Source of the DNA: Flavobacteriales bacterium
GTDB lineage: Bacteria > Bacteroidota > Bacteroidia > Flavobacteriales_D > Sanyastnellaceae
Assembly: GCA_016722445.1 (NCBI GenBank)
Contig: JADKIZ010000001.1
Coordinates: 124,001 to 188,000, forward strand
Direction: 5' to 3'
Length of the DNA: 64,000 bases
Part shown: in pieces, positions 47,239 through 58,100 of the stretch
Position numbering within the stretch: position 1 is the first letter of the stretch
Layout of the letters: the number at the start of each line of letters is the position of its first letter
Notes under the pieces: generated by a model
The model's database searches: none
Seen by the model: the letters and a program-made list of their open reading frames with translations, nothing else
Told to the model about the DNA's origin: nothing
Translations under genes and position numbers: made by a program

Positions 47239-47955
47239 TTGAAAACAAAACTCAGCGTCAACATCAACAAGATTGCAACCTTGCGCAATGCGCGCGGTGG
47301 CAATGTGCCTGATGTTGTGAAAGCGGCAGTGGATATTCAGCGCTTTGGTGCAGATGGCATCACCATCCATCCCCGACCAGATCAGCGGCACATCAGATTT
47401 GCTGATGTATATGCGTTGAAGAACGTCATTCACACCGAATACAACATCGAAGGATATCCTGGTGAAGATTTTATGGCCATGGTATGTGAAGTGAAGCCCG
47501 AACAGGTCACACTCGTACCAGATCCTCCGCATGTGCTTACCAGCAATGCTGGATGGAATGCGATAACACATCAAAGCGAGTTACAAAAGATCATCGAGGT
47601 CTTTCATCGTGCGGGTATTCGCACCAGTATATTTCTGGATGCAGATCCAGAACAGGTGAAAGCTGCCAAACAGACCGGAACGGATAGAATTGAGTTGTAC
47701 ACTGAGTCTTTTGCAAGTGGATACACACACGACAGAGAAACGGCCATCAGACCATTTGTTCTTGCAGCTGAAGAAGCCCAAGGACAATCACTTGGGGTAA
47801 ATGCGGGACATGATCTTTCACTGGAAAACCTCACATTTTTCGCTGGAAAAATTCCCGGACTACTGGAAGTATCTATTGGTCATGCTTTGATCAGCGATGC
47901 ATTGTATTACGGACTTGAAAACACAGTACAACTCTATCAACGCTGTTTAAAATGA
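47239..47955 (+). CDS. pdxJ: Pyridoxine 5'-phosphate synthase
   Basis: 238 aa from TTG 47239 (no ATG available). LSVNINKIATLRNARGG near residue 5, GADGITIHPRPDQRHI near 34, VTLVPDPPHVLTSNAGW near 90, VNAGHDLSLENL near 190 and VSIGHALISDALYYGL near 211 are PdxJ motifs. It joins deoxyxylulose phosphate and 3-amino-2-oxopropyl phosphate in vitamin B6 synthesis. Overlaps the esterase gene by 4 nt. Confidence 0.95.
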   Translation: MKTKLSVNINKIATLRNARGGNVPDVVKAAVDIQRFGADGITIHPRPDQRHIRFADVYALKNVIHTEYNIEGYPGEDFMAMVCEVKPEQVTLVPDPPHVLTSNAGWNAITHQSELQKIIEVFHRAGIRTSIFLDADPEQVKAAKQTGTDRIELYTESFASGYTHDRETAIRPFVLAAEEAQGQSLGVNAGHDLSLENLTFFAGKIPGLLEVSIGHALISDALYYGLENTVQLYQRCLK

Positions 47956-48716
47956 TGAAGTTGTTTTTCAAAAAATTCGGTGAAGGTCCACCGTTGTTGA
48001 TCCTGCATGGTTTGTTTGGTAGTTCCGACAACTGGCAGACACAAGCCAAAGCATTTGCGGAAGACCATACCGTGTATTTGGTTGACCAACGCAATCACGG
48101 ACATTCTCCGCACAGTTCTGAATTCAGTTATCCGCTCATGGCCGAAGACCTGTATGAATTGTTGGCAGAAGAAGGATTGCGGGATGTCAATTTGATTGGG
48201 CACAGCATGGGTGGAAAAACCATTCTTTGGTTCGCACAACAATATGGTTTTCTTGTACACAAGATGATTGTTGCCGACATGGGAATCAAGGCTTATCCGC
48301 CGCATCATGATTTGGTATTTGCCGGATTGTTTGAGGTAGATGTAGAACGTTGTGAAAGCAGAAAACAAGCGGAAGAGCGAATATCCAAACACATCCAAGA
48401 CACATCGACCATTCAATTTTTGTTGAAGAATTTGTATTGGAAAGAGCCAGGAAAACTGGCTTGGAGATTCAATCTTCCTGTTTTATTTGAAAAAAGGGAG
48501 GAAACCATGCAAGGTTTGTCAGACATCACGATAAACAATGAAGTATTGTTCCTTCGCGGTGGGATGAGTAATTATGTGAAAGATGAAGACTTTGCATCGA
48601 TTCAAAAACTTGTTCCGCATGCTACCTTTGAAACGATTGATCATGCAGGTCATTGGCTCCACGCAGAAAGTCCTGTGGAGTTTGTAGCCCATTGCAAAAA
48701 ATATTTTTCAGCATAA
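47952..48716 (+). CDS. Alpha/beta-hydrolase, YbfF-like esterase
   Basis: 254 aa. ILHGLFGSSDNWQ near residue 17 (oxyanion hole), VDQRNHGHSP near 44, the nucleophile S85 in LIGHSMGGKT, and DHAGHWLHAE near 234 (catalytic His) define an esterase of the YbfF group. Natural substrate unknown (short acyl esters or acyl-CoA). Follows pdxJ with ATGA overlap; 6 bp before murI. Confidence 0.87.
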   Translation: MMKLFFKKFGEGPPLLILHGLFGSSDNWQTQAKAFAEDHTVYLVDQRNHGHSPHSSEFSYPLMAEDLYELLAEEGLRDVNLIGHSMGGKTILWFAQQYGFLVHKMIVADMGIKAYPPHHDLVFAGLFEVDVERCESRKQAEERISKHIQDTSTIQFLLKNLYWKEPGKLAWRFNLPVLFEKREETMQGLSDITINNEVLFLRGGMSNYVKDEDFASIQKLVPHATFETIDHAGHWLHAESPVEFVAHCKKYFSA

Positions 48717-48722
48717 AAAAAC

Positions 48723-49544
48723 ATGTCGCGACCCATTGGCATATTTGATTCAGGAATTGGCGGACTTACTGTAGCGAGTGCGATCAAAAAAGCGCTGCCG
48801 GGTGAGAGCATCATCTATTTTGGGGATACTGCGCATGTTCCATATGGCGATAAATCGAAAGAACTGATTGCGCATTATGCTGTGCGTATTACCGATTTTT
48901 TATTACAAGAAAAAAACTGCAAGGCTATTGTGATCGCTTGTAATACTGCGTCTGCAGCAGCGTATGAACATTTGAGAGATCAACATCGCGGAAGTATTCC
49001 TGTCATCAATGTGATAGATCCGATGATCGAAGAAGTGATTGCAACCGACGCAGTGAAACATGTTGGCATCATTGCGACGAAAACTACCATTGGCAGTGGG
49101 GTATATCAGGAAAAATTTTCGCGGAGAAAACCGGGGTTGAAATTTTCCGCCATGGCCACTCCCCTATTGGCGCAAATGATAGAAGAAGGATTTTACAACA
49201 ACAGTATTTCCGAAGCTGTTTTGGGAGAATATTTGGGTGATGACATGCTTAAAGACATCGATGGACTTGTATTGGCGTGCACACATTATCCACTCATCAA
49301 AAAAGAGATTGATGCGTACTATCAGGGTAAAGTGAAAATTTTCGATTCCGCAGAAGTTGTTGCCAAAAAACTGCGTGCAATTCTCGAGAAAGAAAATTTA
49401 CTCAACACCTCACAAGCAGGTGAAGATCATTTTTTCGTTTCGGATTATACCAAGTCATTTGAAGAGGCCACGCGCATCTTTTTTCAAAAAGTAGTCAAGC
49501 TAGAACGCTCCGGTATCTGGGATGATACCACCACCTCCATGTAA
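48723..49544 (+). CDS. murI: Glutamate racemase
   Basis: 273 aa. GIFDSGIGGLTVASAI at residue 6, the two catalytic cysteines C73 (VIACNTASA) and C186 (LACTHYPL), and YFGDTAHVPYG near 32. Converts L- to D-glutamate for peptidoglycan. It ends 4 bp before the convergent lspA stop, with no terminator visible between them. Confidence 0.96.
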   Translation: MSRPIGIFDSGIGGLTVASAIKKALPGESIIYFGDTAHVPYGDKSKELIAHYAVRITDFLLQEKNCKAIVIACNTASAAAYEHLRDQHRGSIPVINVIDPMIEEVIATDAVKHVGIIATKTTIGSGVYQEKFSRRKPGLKFSAMATPLLAQMIEEGFYNNSISEAVLGEYLGDDMLKDIDGLVLACTHYPLIKKEIDAYYQGKVKIFDSAEVVAKKLRAILEKENLLNTSQAGEDHFFVSDYTKSFEEATRIFFQKVVKLERSGIWDDTTTSM

Positions 49545-49548
49545 TGGT

Positions 49549-50265
49549 TCAGGCAGATGGTTGTTGATCTTCCTTGCGGTCTGCAGGTTGTCCTTCCTCA
49601 GTTTCCGTCACTGTAATTTCTTGATAGCTCACCTGTTCTGTGACTACGACGGGTTGTTCCGAATGTTTTTTCGAAAAGAATTTTCCTTGAAAAAGTAAAA
49701 TCAGAATAATACCCATGGTGATGCTTGAATCCGCGATATTGAAAATCGGTGGGAAGATTTCGCGAGAAGAATCACCCCAAGGAATTCGTTTGGTGAAATG
49801 AAACATATCCACGACATTACCCATGAGCGGTTTTGCGTAGCCTTCGCCATTCAATTGTGCTTTACCAAAATACATGGTGTAGTCGTTGATTTCCGCGTCA
49901 TAAGAAGAACCTCGATCGAACATGAGACCATAGGCCGCGCTATCGATGATATTGCCCAACGCACCAGCAACAATCATGGATACACAAACGATGTAACCCC
50001 AATGCGCTTTTTCGCGAACGAGTTTGAATAGGTAATATCCAATCCCGGAAACCACGATCAATCTAAAAATGCTCAAGGTAAGTTTTCCGCCATCGCCTGG
50101 AATCATCCAACCGAATGCCATTCCCGGATTTTCCACGAATTGCAGGTCGAACCAACCAGGAATGATGGTATGGCTTTCACCGTAGTAAAAATTCATTTTC
50201 ACCCAGATCTTCAACCATTGGTCAAGACCGAGAATGATGAGTATGGTGATGATTGCCTTTTTCAA
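49549..50265 (-). CDS. lspA: Lipoprotein signal peptidase II
   Basis: 238 aa with four transmembrane helices. Catalytic aspartates in GNIIDSAAYG (near residue 105) and IFNIADSSITMG (near 178), plus DQWLKIWVKMNFYYGE near 15 and NPGMAFG near 51. Longer than enterobacterial LspA (about 165 aa) because of a loop between the aspartates and a charged C-terminal tail of about 40 residues. Matures lipoproteins such as GldK in this window. Downstream of the TraR/DksA gene but separated by a terminator. Confidence 0.93.
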   Translation of the reverse strand: MKKAIITILIILGLDQWLKIWVKMNFYYGESHTIIPGWFDLQFVENPGMAFGWMIPGDGGKLTLSIFRLIVVSGIGYYLFKLVREKAHWGYIVCVSMIVAGALGNIIDSAAYGLMFDRGSSYDAEINDYTMYFGKAQLNGEGYAKPLMGNVVDMFHFTKRIPWGDSSREIFPPIFNIADSSITMGIILILLFQGKFFSKKHSEQPVVVTEQVSYQEITVTETEEGQPADRKEDQQPSA

Positions 50266-50294
50266 TGCTGCGTATAATAGATTGGCGAAGCAAT

Positions 50295-50334
50295 AAAAAA
50301 TGGAGAACGCTTCAAAGCGGCGTTCTCCATTTTT
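50295..50334 (-). terminator. Terminator between the TraR/DksA gene and lspA
   Basis: A perfect 15-bp stem (50296-50310 with 50320-50334, core TGGAGAACGC) has a 9-nt loop, and on the minus strand runs into six T. It follows the TraR/DksA stop by 16 nt; lspA starts 30 bp further on, so lspA expression needs read-through or its own promoter. Confidence 0.9.
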
Positions 50335-50350
50335 AGCATTTCACGTTATG

Positions 50351-51414
50351 TTATTGCATATTTTTCGCTTCAATGCTCAGTGTAGCGTGAGGCACGAGCA
50401 TGAGGCGTTCCTTAGGAATCAATTTTCCGGTTACGCGGCAAATTCCGTAGGTTTTGTTTTTAATACGGAGGAGCGCATTCTCCAGGTTTTGGATAAACTT
50501 CTCTTGACGCGCAGCCAATTGAGAGAGTTCTTCTCTGTTCATGGTTTCGCTGCCATCTTCCATCATCTTAAATGTAGGAGAAGTATCATCTGTTGAATTA
50601 TCACCTTCATGAGAGAGTGATTGTCTGAGTTCGTCCAGATCAGCGCGAGCTGTTTTTAATTTATCCTGAATGAGTAGTTCAAATTCTTTGAGATCTTTGT
50701 CTGAATACCTTACTTCGGTCATACTTTCTTTCTTGTCTGCTGTTGTAATTGTTGATTTCGTGCTGGCTTGAGGTTTAGGAGCTGGAGCTGGCGCCGGTTT
50801 TGGGGCCGGTGCTGGAGCAGGAGTTTCTTTTTTAGGTGCTGCTGCAACCGGTTGTGCTTTTGGAGTAGGTACCGGAGCAGGTTTTGTTGCTTTCGGCGCT
50901 ACCGCAACCTTTGGCTGTGGTTTCGGTGCTGGAGCAGGTTTTGCAGGAGCTGCAACAGGTTTTTTAGCCTGAGGTTTTGGAGCTGGTGCTGGTTTTTTTG
51001 TCACGACTTTTTTAGCAACAACCTTTTTAGCTATCACTTTTTTAGGAGTGGGCTTTTTGGCTTTTGGAGCTGGGGTTGGCTTTTTCGGAGCAGGTTTTTT
51101 GCTCACCACCTTTTTAGCAACAGCTTTTTTCGCTGCTGGTTTCACCACCTTTTTGGCAGCAGGCTTTTGGGCCTTACCCTTTGCTTTGGCAGCAACAGGT
51201 TTAGCGGCTGGTTTTTTCGGCGCAACCTTTTTAGCTGGTTTCGCTGCTTTTTTGGCAGCAGGTTTTGCAACCTTTTTCGCAGGTTTAGAAGCCTTCGCCT
51301 TTGGTTTTGACGCAGGAGCTTTTTGGTTGGCTTCGGTGCGGAAACCTTTTTAGCAGGTTTCTTGGCAACCGGTTTTTTTGGTGCCGGTTTTTTGGCTACT
51401 TTTTTTGCTGCCAT
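50351..51414 (-). CDS. TraR/DksA-family protein with long histone H1-like N-terminus (frame broken once)
   Basis: About 354 aa when repaired. Residues 1-230 are almost only Lys, Ala, Pro and Val (AKKP, PAAKK, KPAPAPKP repeats), histone H1-like first, then a Pro/Ala linker. The last 124 residues, starting at an internal ATG (50722, MTEVRYSDKDLKEF), are a normal Bacteroidota TraR/DksA protein: coiled coil, then TYGICRVTGKLIPKERL with only one of the zinc cysteines. Such proteins bind RNA polymerase. Break: TTTTT at 51320-51324 needs one more base; then the AKP pattern continues unbroken. Between ileS and lspA. Confidence 0.82.
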
Positions 51415-51421
51415 GTGACTG

Positions 51422-54400
51422 TCAATTAAGTTTTGCTAGTGCTATCTGGGTTGTAAGACCTTCTTCAATTTCTACGGTGGTACCTCCGGTAAGGGAGTCA
51501 ACCATTTGAAGGTCATCTGCCAGAATTTGGCCGCGAATATATTCTGAATTCGCGATTACGGCCTGACGGAAAGCCTCCTTTGATTCAATCTTCACACTTA
51601 TTCTATCTGTTACATCAAAACCCGCCTCTTTACGGAGGTTTTGAATGCGGTTCACAAACTCCCGGGCGATACCTTCTTGTCGAAGTTCTTCGCTGATATT
51701 CACATCCAATGCGACAGTGAGAGCCCCATCATTGGCGACTTTCCATCCCGGAATGTCAACCGGAATAATATCTACATCCTCGTGAATAAGTTCAATTTCA
51801 CCACCCTCAACTGGTACGACAAAACGGCCATCTCTTTCGATGCCTTTGATGATGGCTTCTCCATTTGCGGCAGCAAAAGCCTGTACGGCCTTCATGTTTT
51901 TACCACATTTGGTGCCCAGTGTTTTAAAATTGAGCTTGAGATTCTTCACGATGTGAGCTTCTTCCTCACTCACCAATTCCAATTGTTTCACATTGGTTTC
52001 TGCGAGGATGATATCCTTCACGGAAGCAATACGGTCCTTGTCCTTTTGACTCAGTACAGGGATGCGAATGGTCTGCAAAGGCTGGCGTACACGGATATTT
52101 TCCTTTTTTCTGATCGAAAGAATCATCGAAGAAATTTCCTGTGCAAAACCCATTCTTTCTTCCAATTCGATATCGATGGCAGCAGGATTTGCTTCAACGA
52201 GGAAACTGAGGTGAATGCTTTGGTGCTTCAGTGGTGAATTTTCAGGCAAGGCCTCACCTTGTAAACAGGAAGTGAGGTTTCTGAAAAGCCAGTCGCTGAA
52301 GAAAGGCGCATAAGGAGAAGACAATTGCGCGATGACTTGAAGACATTCAAACAAAGTTTCATAGGCGGCTTTTTTATCAGCGGACATTTCACCTTGCCAG
52401 AATCGTTTGCGTGATAGTCGCACATACCAATTGCTCAGGTGTTCGTCTACAAAAGCTTCGATAGCTCTTGCGGCAGGAGTTGGATTGTAATCGTCCAATT
52501 CGGCTGTCACCAATTTGATGAGGCTATGTAATTTAGAGATGATCCAACGGTCCAATTCAGAGCGTAGCTCGAGTGGAGTGCGGTTATTTTCATCGAACTT
52601 GAATCCGTCGATATTGGCATAAATGGCGAAAAAGCCATACGTATTATATAGCGTACCGAAAAATTTACGTTGCACCTCAGCGATACCATCTGTATCGAAT
52701 TTGAGATTATCCCAAGGCTGAGCGTTGGTGATCATATACCAGCGCGTTGCATCAGGGCCATATTTTGGAATGGTGGTGAAAGGGTCTACGGCATTGCCGA
52801 GACGTTTGGACATCTTGTTACCGTTTTTATCGAGCACAAGACCATTCGAAATGACGTTTTTGTATGCGACGCTATCGAAGCACATGGTAGCGATGGCATG
52901 TAGGGTATAAAACCAGCCTCGAGTCTGGTCAACACCTTCTGCGATATAATGTGGCGGAAATGCCTTGCGCTGATCGATCAATTCTTTGTTTTCGAATGGG
53001 TAATGCAGTTGAGCGTAGGGCATAGCGCCACTGTCGAACCACACGTCGATGAGATCACTTTCGCGAAACATCTTTTTACCCGAAGCCGAAACGAGAATGA
53101 TATCATCTGCATAGGGTTTATGCAGGTCAAAGAGTCATAATTCTCCTTTGAAAAATCGCCAGAGCTGTATTGAGCAAAAGGATTGGCAGACATCCATCCA
53201 GCTTTTACAGATTCATCTACAGCGTTTCTCAATTCTTCAACACTTCCGATACACTTGATTTCGCTGCCATCTTCGGTACGCCAGATGGGCAATGGAATTC
53301 CCCAAAAACGCGAACGCGATAAGTTCCAGTCATTGGCATTTTCAAGCCAATTACCGAAACGACCGATACCGGTTGCTTCCGGTTTCCAATTGATGGTTTT
53401 GTTCAACTCCACCATTCTATCTCTTACTTCAGGAATACGGATAAACCAAGAGTCAAGTGGATAGTACAACACTGGTTTATCTGTTCTCCAGCAATGCGGA
53501 TAGTTGTGTTCGTATTTTTCTTTTTGAATAGTTTGTTTTCGTTCTGAAGTTTCAGGCAAATGCGCTCATCGACACTGAGGTATTGTAATTTGGAGGTGTC
53601 CTTGATGAAGCCAGAAAGTTTTTGCTTCTGAATGTCCAGTTCTGCGGCTTTTTCAGTGTCGTTGTAATAATCTTCTTTGACGAATTCTTCGCCGTAGAGG
53701 AAAGTTCCATCTTGAACCTCAGGCATGAAACGGCCGCGTTTGTCGACAAGCGTAAGTGATCCGATACCATTTTGTTTGGCAACACGAAAGTCATCCGCAC
53801 CAAAAGAAGGAGCGATGTGAACGATACCTGTACCATCTTCAGTGGTTACAAAATCACCGATGATCACACGGAAAGCATCGCCATCATCGGGTTGGACAAA
53901 AGGCAGGAGTTGTTCATAGCGAATACCTTCAAGATTTGAGCCTTTGAAGGAATTCAAGATGGTGAATGGAATGGCCTTGTCACCAGGCTTATAACCATCG
54001 AAAGAAAGCTCACTATTTTTCTCTGAGAAATACTTCCCGGCGAGGTCTTTTGCCAGAATTACGTGAGAGATCTCATGTGAATACTGATTGATTGTTTTTA
54101 CCAAAACATAGTCAATGTTTTTACCCACAGCGAGTGCTGTGTTGGAAGGTAAAGTCCATGGAGTAGTCGTCCATGCTAAAAAGAAAACATCTGTATCCTC
54201 AATGGCCGGGTACAATTCCTTGAACTTTGAACCTTGAACCTTAAACATGGCCACAGCGCTTGTATCCTTCACATTGCGATAACAGCCAGGCTGATTCAAT
54301 TCGTGAGAACTTAATCCAGTTCCAGCAGCCGGTGAATAAGGTTGAATGGTAAATCCTTTGTACAGCAAATTTTTGTTGAACAATTGCTGTAGCAGCCACC

Positions 54401-54884
54401 ATACACTTTCAATGTATTTGTTGTCGTAGGTGATATATGGGTCGGACATATCTACCCAATATCCCATGATACGTGTAAGTTCTTCCCACTTATCGGTATA
54501 CTTCATCACTTCACGTCTGCAAGCCTTGTTGTAATCTTCGACGGTGATTTTTTTACCGATATCTTCTTTGGTGATTCCGAGTGTTTTTTCGACGGCCAAT
54601 TCAATAGGAAGTCCGTGAGTATCCCAGCCAGCCTTTCTTTTTACCTGTTTCCCTTTGAGGGTTTGATACCGACAAAAGATGTCTTTGATGGCTCGTGCCA
54701 TAACATGGTGAATACCCGGCATACCGTTGGCGCTAGGCGGACCTTCATAAAAAACAAAGGGCTGCTCTGCGCTTCTTTCCGAGACAGATTTTTCGAAAAT
54801 ATTTTCTCTTTCCCAAAACGCGAGAATTTCATCGGCGATACCGGGAAGATTGAGGCTTTTATATTCCTTATATAACTGAGACAT
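51422..54884 (-). CDS. ileS: Isoleucyl-tRNA synthetase (frame broken twice)
   Basis: About 1,153 aa when repaired; class I synthetase charging tRNA-Ile. ATP motif GPPSANGMPGIHH near residue 49 (HIGH-like), editing domain in the middle, KMSKRLGN near 660, anticodon-binding region after about 740. Break 1 at 53521-53525: NENKLFKK then, in the next frame, EKYEHNYPHCWRTDKPV. Break 2 at 53129-53131: KENYDS then FDLHKPYADDIILVSASG. One added base each restores a continuous frame. Followed after 7 bp by the TraR/DksA gene. Confidence 0.95.
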
Positions 54885-55147
54885 AACACTTATTCAAAAA
54901 GGTGCGCGAAGATAGCGATGAGATGAACAGCAGCTTCAAACAGACTTGATGAGCTATGAAGCAAAAGTTATTTTAATTACAAAAGGTAACCTTAAGACCA
55001 AGAGTTGCGATAAAAAGGCCTGAAAGCATCCTATCTAACCTGGCTTTAGAAAATTATTGGAAACCTAAAGAAGACGTTAACTCGTTGATTTTCATTTAAA
55101 TCAAAGAGGATACTGATTCGACTGGCTGATATTTTTTTAAACCCGCT
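54885..55147. other. Divergent intergenic region ileS / giant HYR gene
   Basis: 263 bp, AT-rich, no gene. The left end carries a candidate ileS promoter. Upstream of the giant gene I find no TAnnTTTG box, so its promoter is not identified. Confidence 0.6.
54907..54940 (-). promoter_or_regulatory. Candidate promoter of ileS
   Basis: On the minus strand TTTG (54937-54940), a 22-nt spacer, then TATCTTCG (54907-54914), one mismatch from TAnnTTTG; 22 bp before the ileS ATG. Confidence 0.45.
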
Positions 55148-58100
55148 ATGCGAGAGCTCATGTTAACCTCTATTCAAAGTTTACAGAAAGGCACCCAATT
55201 CCTTATTGGATTTGCTGCTTTACTCACTGGTCTTACTTTCACAGAAACTGCCACTGCGCAGTGTTCCGGAGGGATGACGGTGAATGAAAGCGCATCGAAT
55301 GCCACGATGACCAGTTTGATTCAAGGAACTGGTGTAACGATCACGAATTTTACAGTTACACGAGGTGAAGACCGACAGGTTTCTTCATTTACGAATACAT
55401 CGGGATCGGGTAATCCGCTGAATATCGCCAATGGAGTTCTGCTCAGCACAGGAAGAGGAAGTACAGCTCCTGGTCAAAACAATTCCAGCAGTACATCATA
55501 CGACAATGGTGTCACCTACAGTGACCCGGATTTGATGATGCTCGATTCACTTGCATTGTATGACGTGGTTATCGTTGAGTTTGATGTGGTACCAAAAACA
55601 GATACCATGCAGCTTAATTTCCAGTGGGGTTCAGAAGAATATTTGGAATATACCTGTAGTGATTACAATGACGTTTTTGCATTTCTGGTAAGTGGACCCG
55701 GTTTGTTGGGACCATTTTCCAGCAGTGCGGTAAACTTTGCTCAACTTCCTGATGGTACACCAGTATCTATTGGTACCGTAAATCAGGGAAGTGCGGGTGC
55801 TTTTGGAGATCCTGCGAATTGTGCAAGTTTGAGTAACTCTGCCTATTTCATCGACAACACGGGTAACCAGTGTATTCAGGCGGATGGTATTACAACAAAT
55901 CTCAGGGTAAAAGGAACTGTTACACCATGTGCGACATACCACGTAAAATGTATTCTGGCAGATGCTGGTGACAATGTGTGGGATTCATGGGTTTGGCTCG
56001 ATGGATTTTCGTCATTGGGACAAGCCGTTTCATTTTCATCGGTGAATGCCGGTCAAGGACTAGTAGAAGGATGCAACAGCGTACAATACCGTGCTCACCG
56101 TACAGGTGATTGGAGGGTTCCACTTGTTGTAACCATGACTTACAGCGGAACAGCAACAAACGGTGTTGACTATACTGGTTGTCCTGCAACGCTTTCATTC
56201 GGAGCAGGAGTTTCTGATTTGTACTTTAATGTAACACCAACGGTAGATGGAGTATTGGAAGGTACTGAAGTAATCACGATCAATGCATCGTGGAATGTCT
56301 GTGCCTCCCCATTTTCCATCACACATAATATAGACATAGACGATCCCTTGGTCACGATAACGTGTCCCGCGGATATCGTTGTTAATCCAGGCCCCGGATG
56401 TACCGGGGCATCGGTGACATATACCGACCCAACGGCAACCGATGAATGCGGTCCGTGTCCCGCCCCAACAAGTTTGGCGGGATATACACTTCTTGGCACA
56501 TACAATAACCACACATACTTTATTGCGAATTCGACCAGCAACTGGACGACGGCGAACAACAACGCCATTGCGCAGGGAGGACACTTGGTTACGATCAATG
56601 ATGCTGCAGAGCAGGCGTGGTTGGTGGCAAATGGCGGTAGCCAAGGTTGGTTGGGATATACCGACCAGGCGACAGAAGGAACTTGGGTTTGGGTAACGGG
56701 AGAAACATCAACTTACACCAATTGGGCGGCTGGTCAACCTGACAATGCGAGCAGTGTGGAACATTGGGCGCGATTGGCAACAACTTGGAGCGACCGTTCA
56801 TTGGTGACTTTATCTTGGGGAATTCTTGAGTTTGAATGTTCGATGTTTAGGACATCTGGTCCTGCAAGTGGAAGCACATTTTTGATGGGAACAACAACCA
56901 TTACATATAGTGCAACGAATGGACAAAGCTCTGCGAATTGTTCCTTCAATGTAACGGTTCAGGATATGATACCGCCGACCATCACATCATGTCCGGCGAA
57001 TGTAACCGTCCCAGCTTCAAGTGGCACATGTACTGCATCAGTAACAGTTGCGGCACTTGCTGCGACAGACAACTGCGGTATTGCAAGCATCACCAATTCT
57101 TTCAATGGAACAAATAATGCAAGTGGTACTTACCCAGCTGGAACCACCAATGTAGTATGGACAGTAACAGATACCAATGGCAATACAGCAACATGCACAA
57201 CGGTGGTGAATGTTCAGGATACCACGCCGCCAACAGGGATGACATGCCCACCAAACTACAATGCGACAGTTGCATCCGGTTCATGTACAGCTGCAGTTAC
57301 AGTTGCATCACCGACAGCTACTGACAATTGTGGACTGACTTATTCCAATTCATTTAATGGAACGGCCAACGCCAGTGGTAACTACCCTGTTGGAGTGACT
57401 ACAGTGACCTGGACGGCAACAGACGTTTCTGGCAACACGGCAACATGTTCACACACTGTGACGGTGACCGACTTGATTGCACCAACGATCACTTGTCCTG
57501 CGAACATTACACAAGCTGCGGGATCAGGAGCATGCACGGCAGCTGTAACCGTACCAGCGCCGGTGACAGCAGACAACTGCACAGTATCATCAGTCACCAA
57601 CAATTTCAATGGCACCAACGATGCAAGTGGAACTTATCCAATTGGCACAACCACTGTGATTTGGACCGTTACAGATGCCAGTGGCAATACTGCAACGTGT
57701 TCACATACTGTCACTATAACAGCTAGTGGTACCTCAGCATTAGCATGGGCTAGTGCTGTGAATTCTGCAACATCATGCACCTATGCGACAGAACAAGCAT
57801 TCTGGCAAACATTGAACAACATCAGTTCATCAGGTGATGACCTCAATAAACCAGGAAGCGGAAGCATTAACAATACCAATGCATTTTCATTGAATGACAT
57901 TGCGAACAATGGATATATGGTAACCACAGTCGTGGAAACTAACAAAGATCGCTACTTCGGTATGAGTGCAATAGATGCAGGAAATGGTCGAGATGGAATT
58001 GACTATGCAATACGTCTTAGAGATGATGGTACATATCGCGTGTATGAAAATGGTAGCAATATGGGTTCATTTGGCAGTTATGCTGCGAGTGATGTATTCA

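Noticed and set aside
50768..51353. Plus-strand ORFs opposite the Lys/Ala/Pro-rich gene (Phe/Trp/Arg-rich, 100-180 codons)
   Set aside because: Their composition is exactly what the complement of AAA/GCT/CCT-rich codons gives; no start signal or family.
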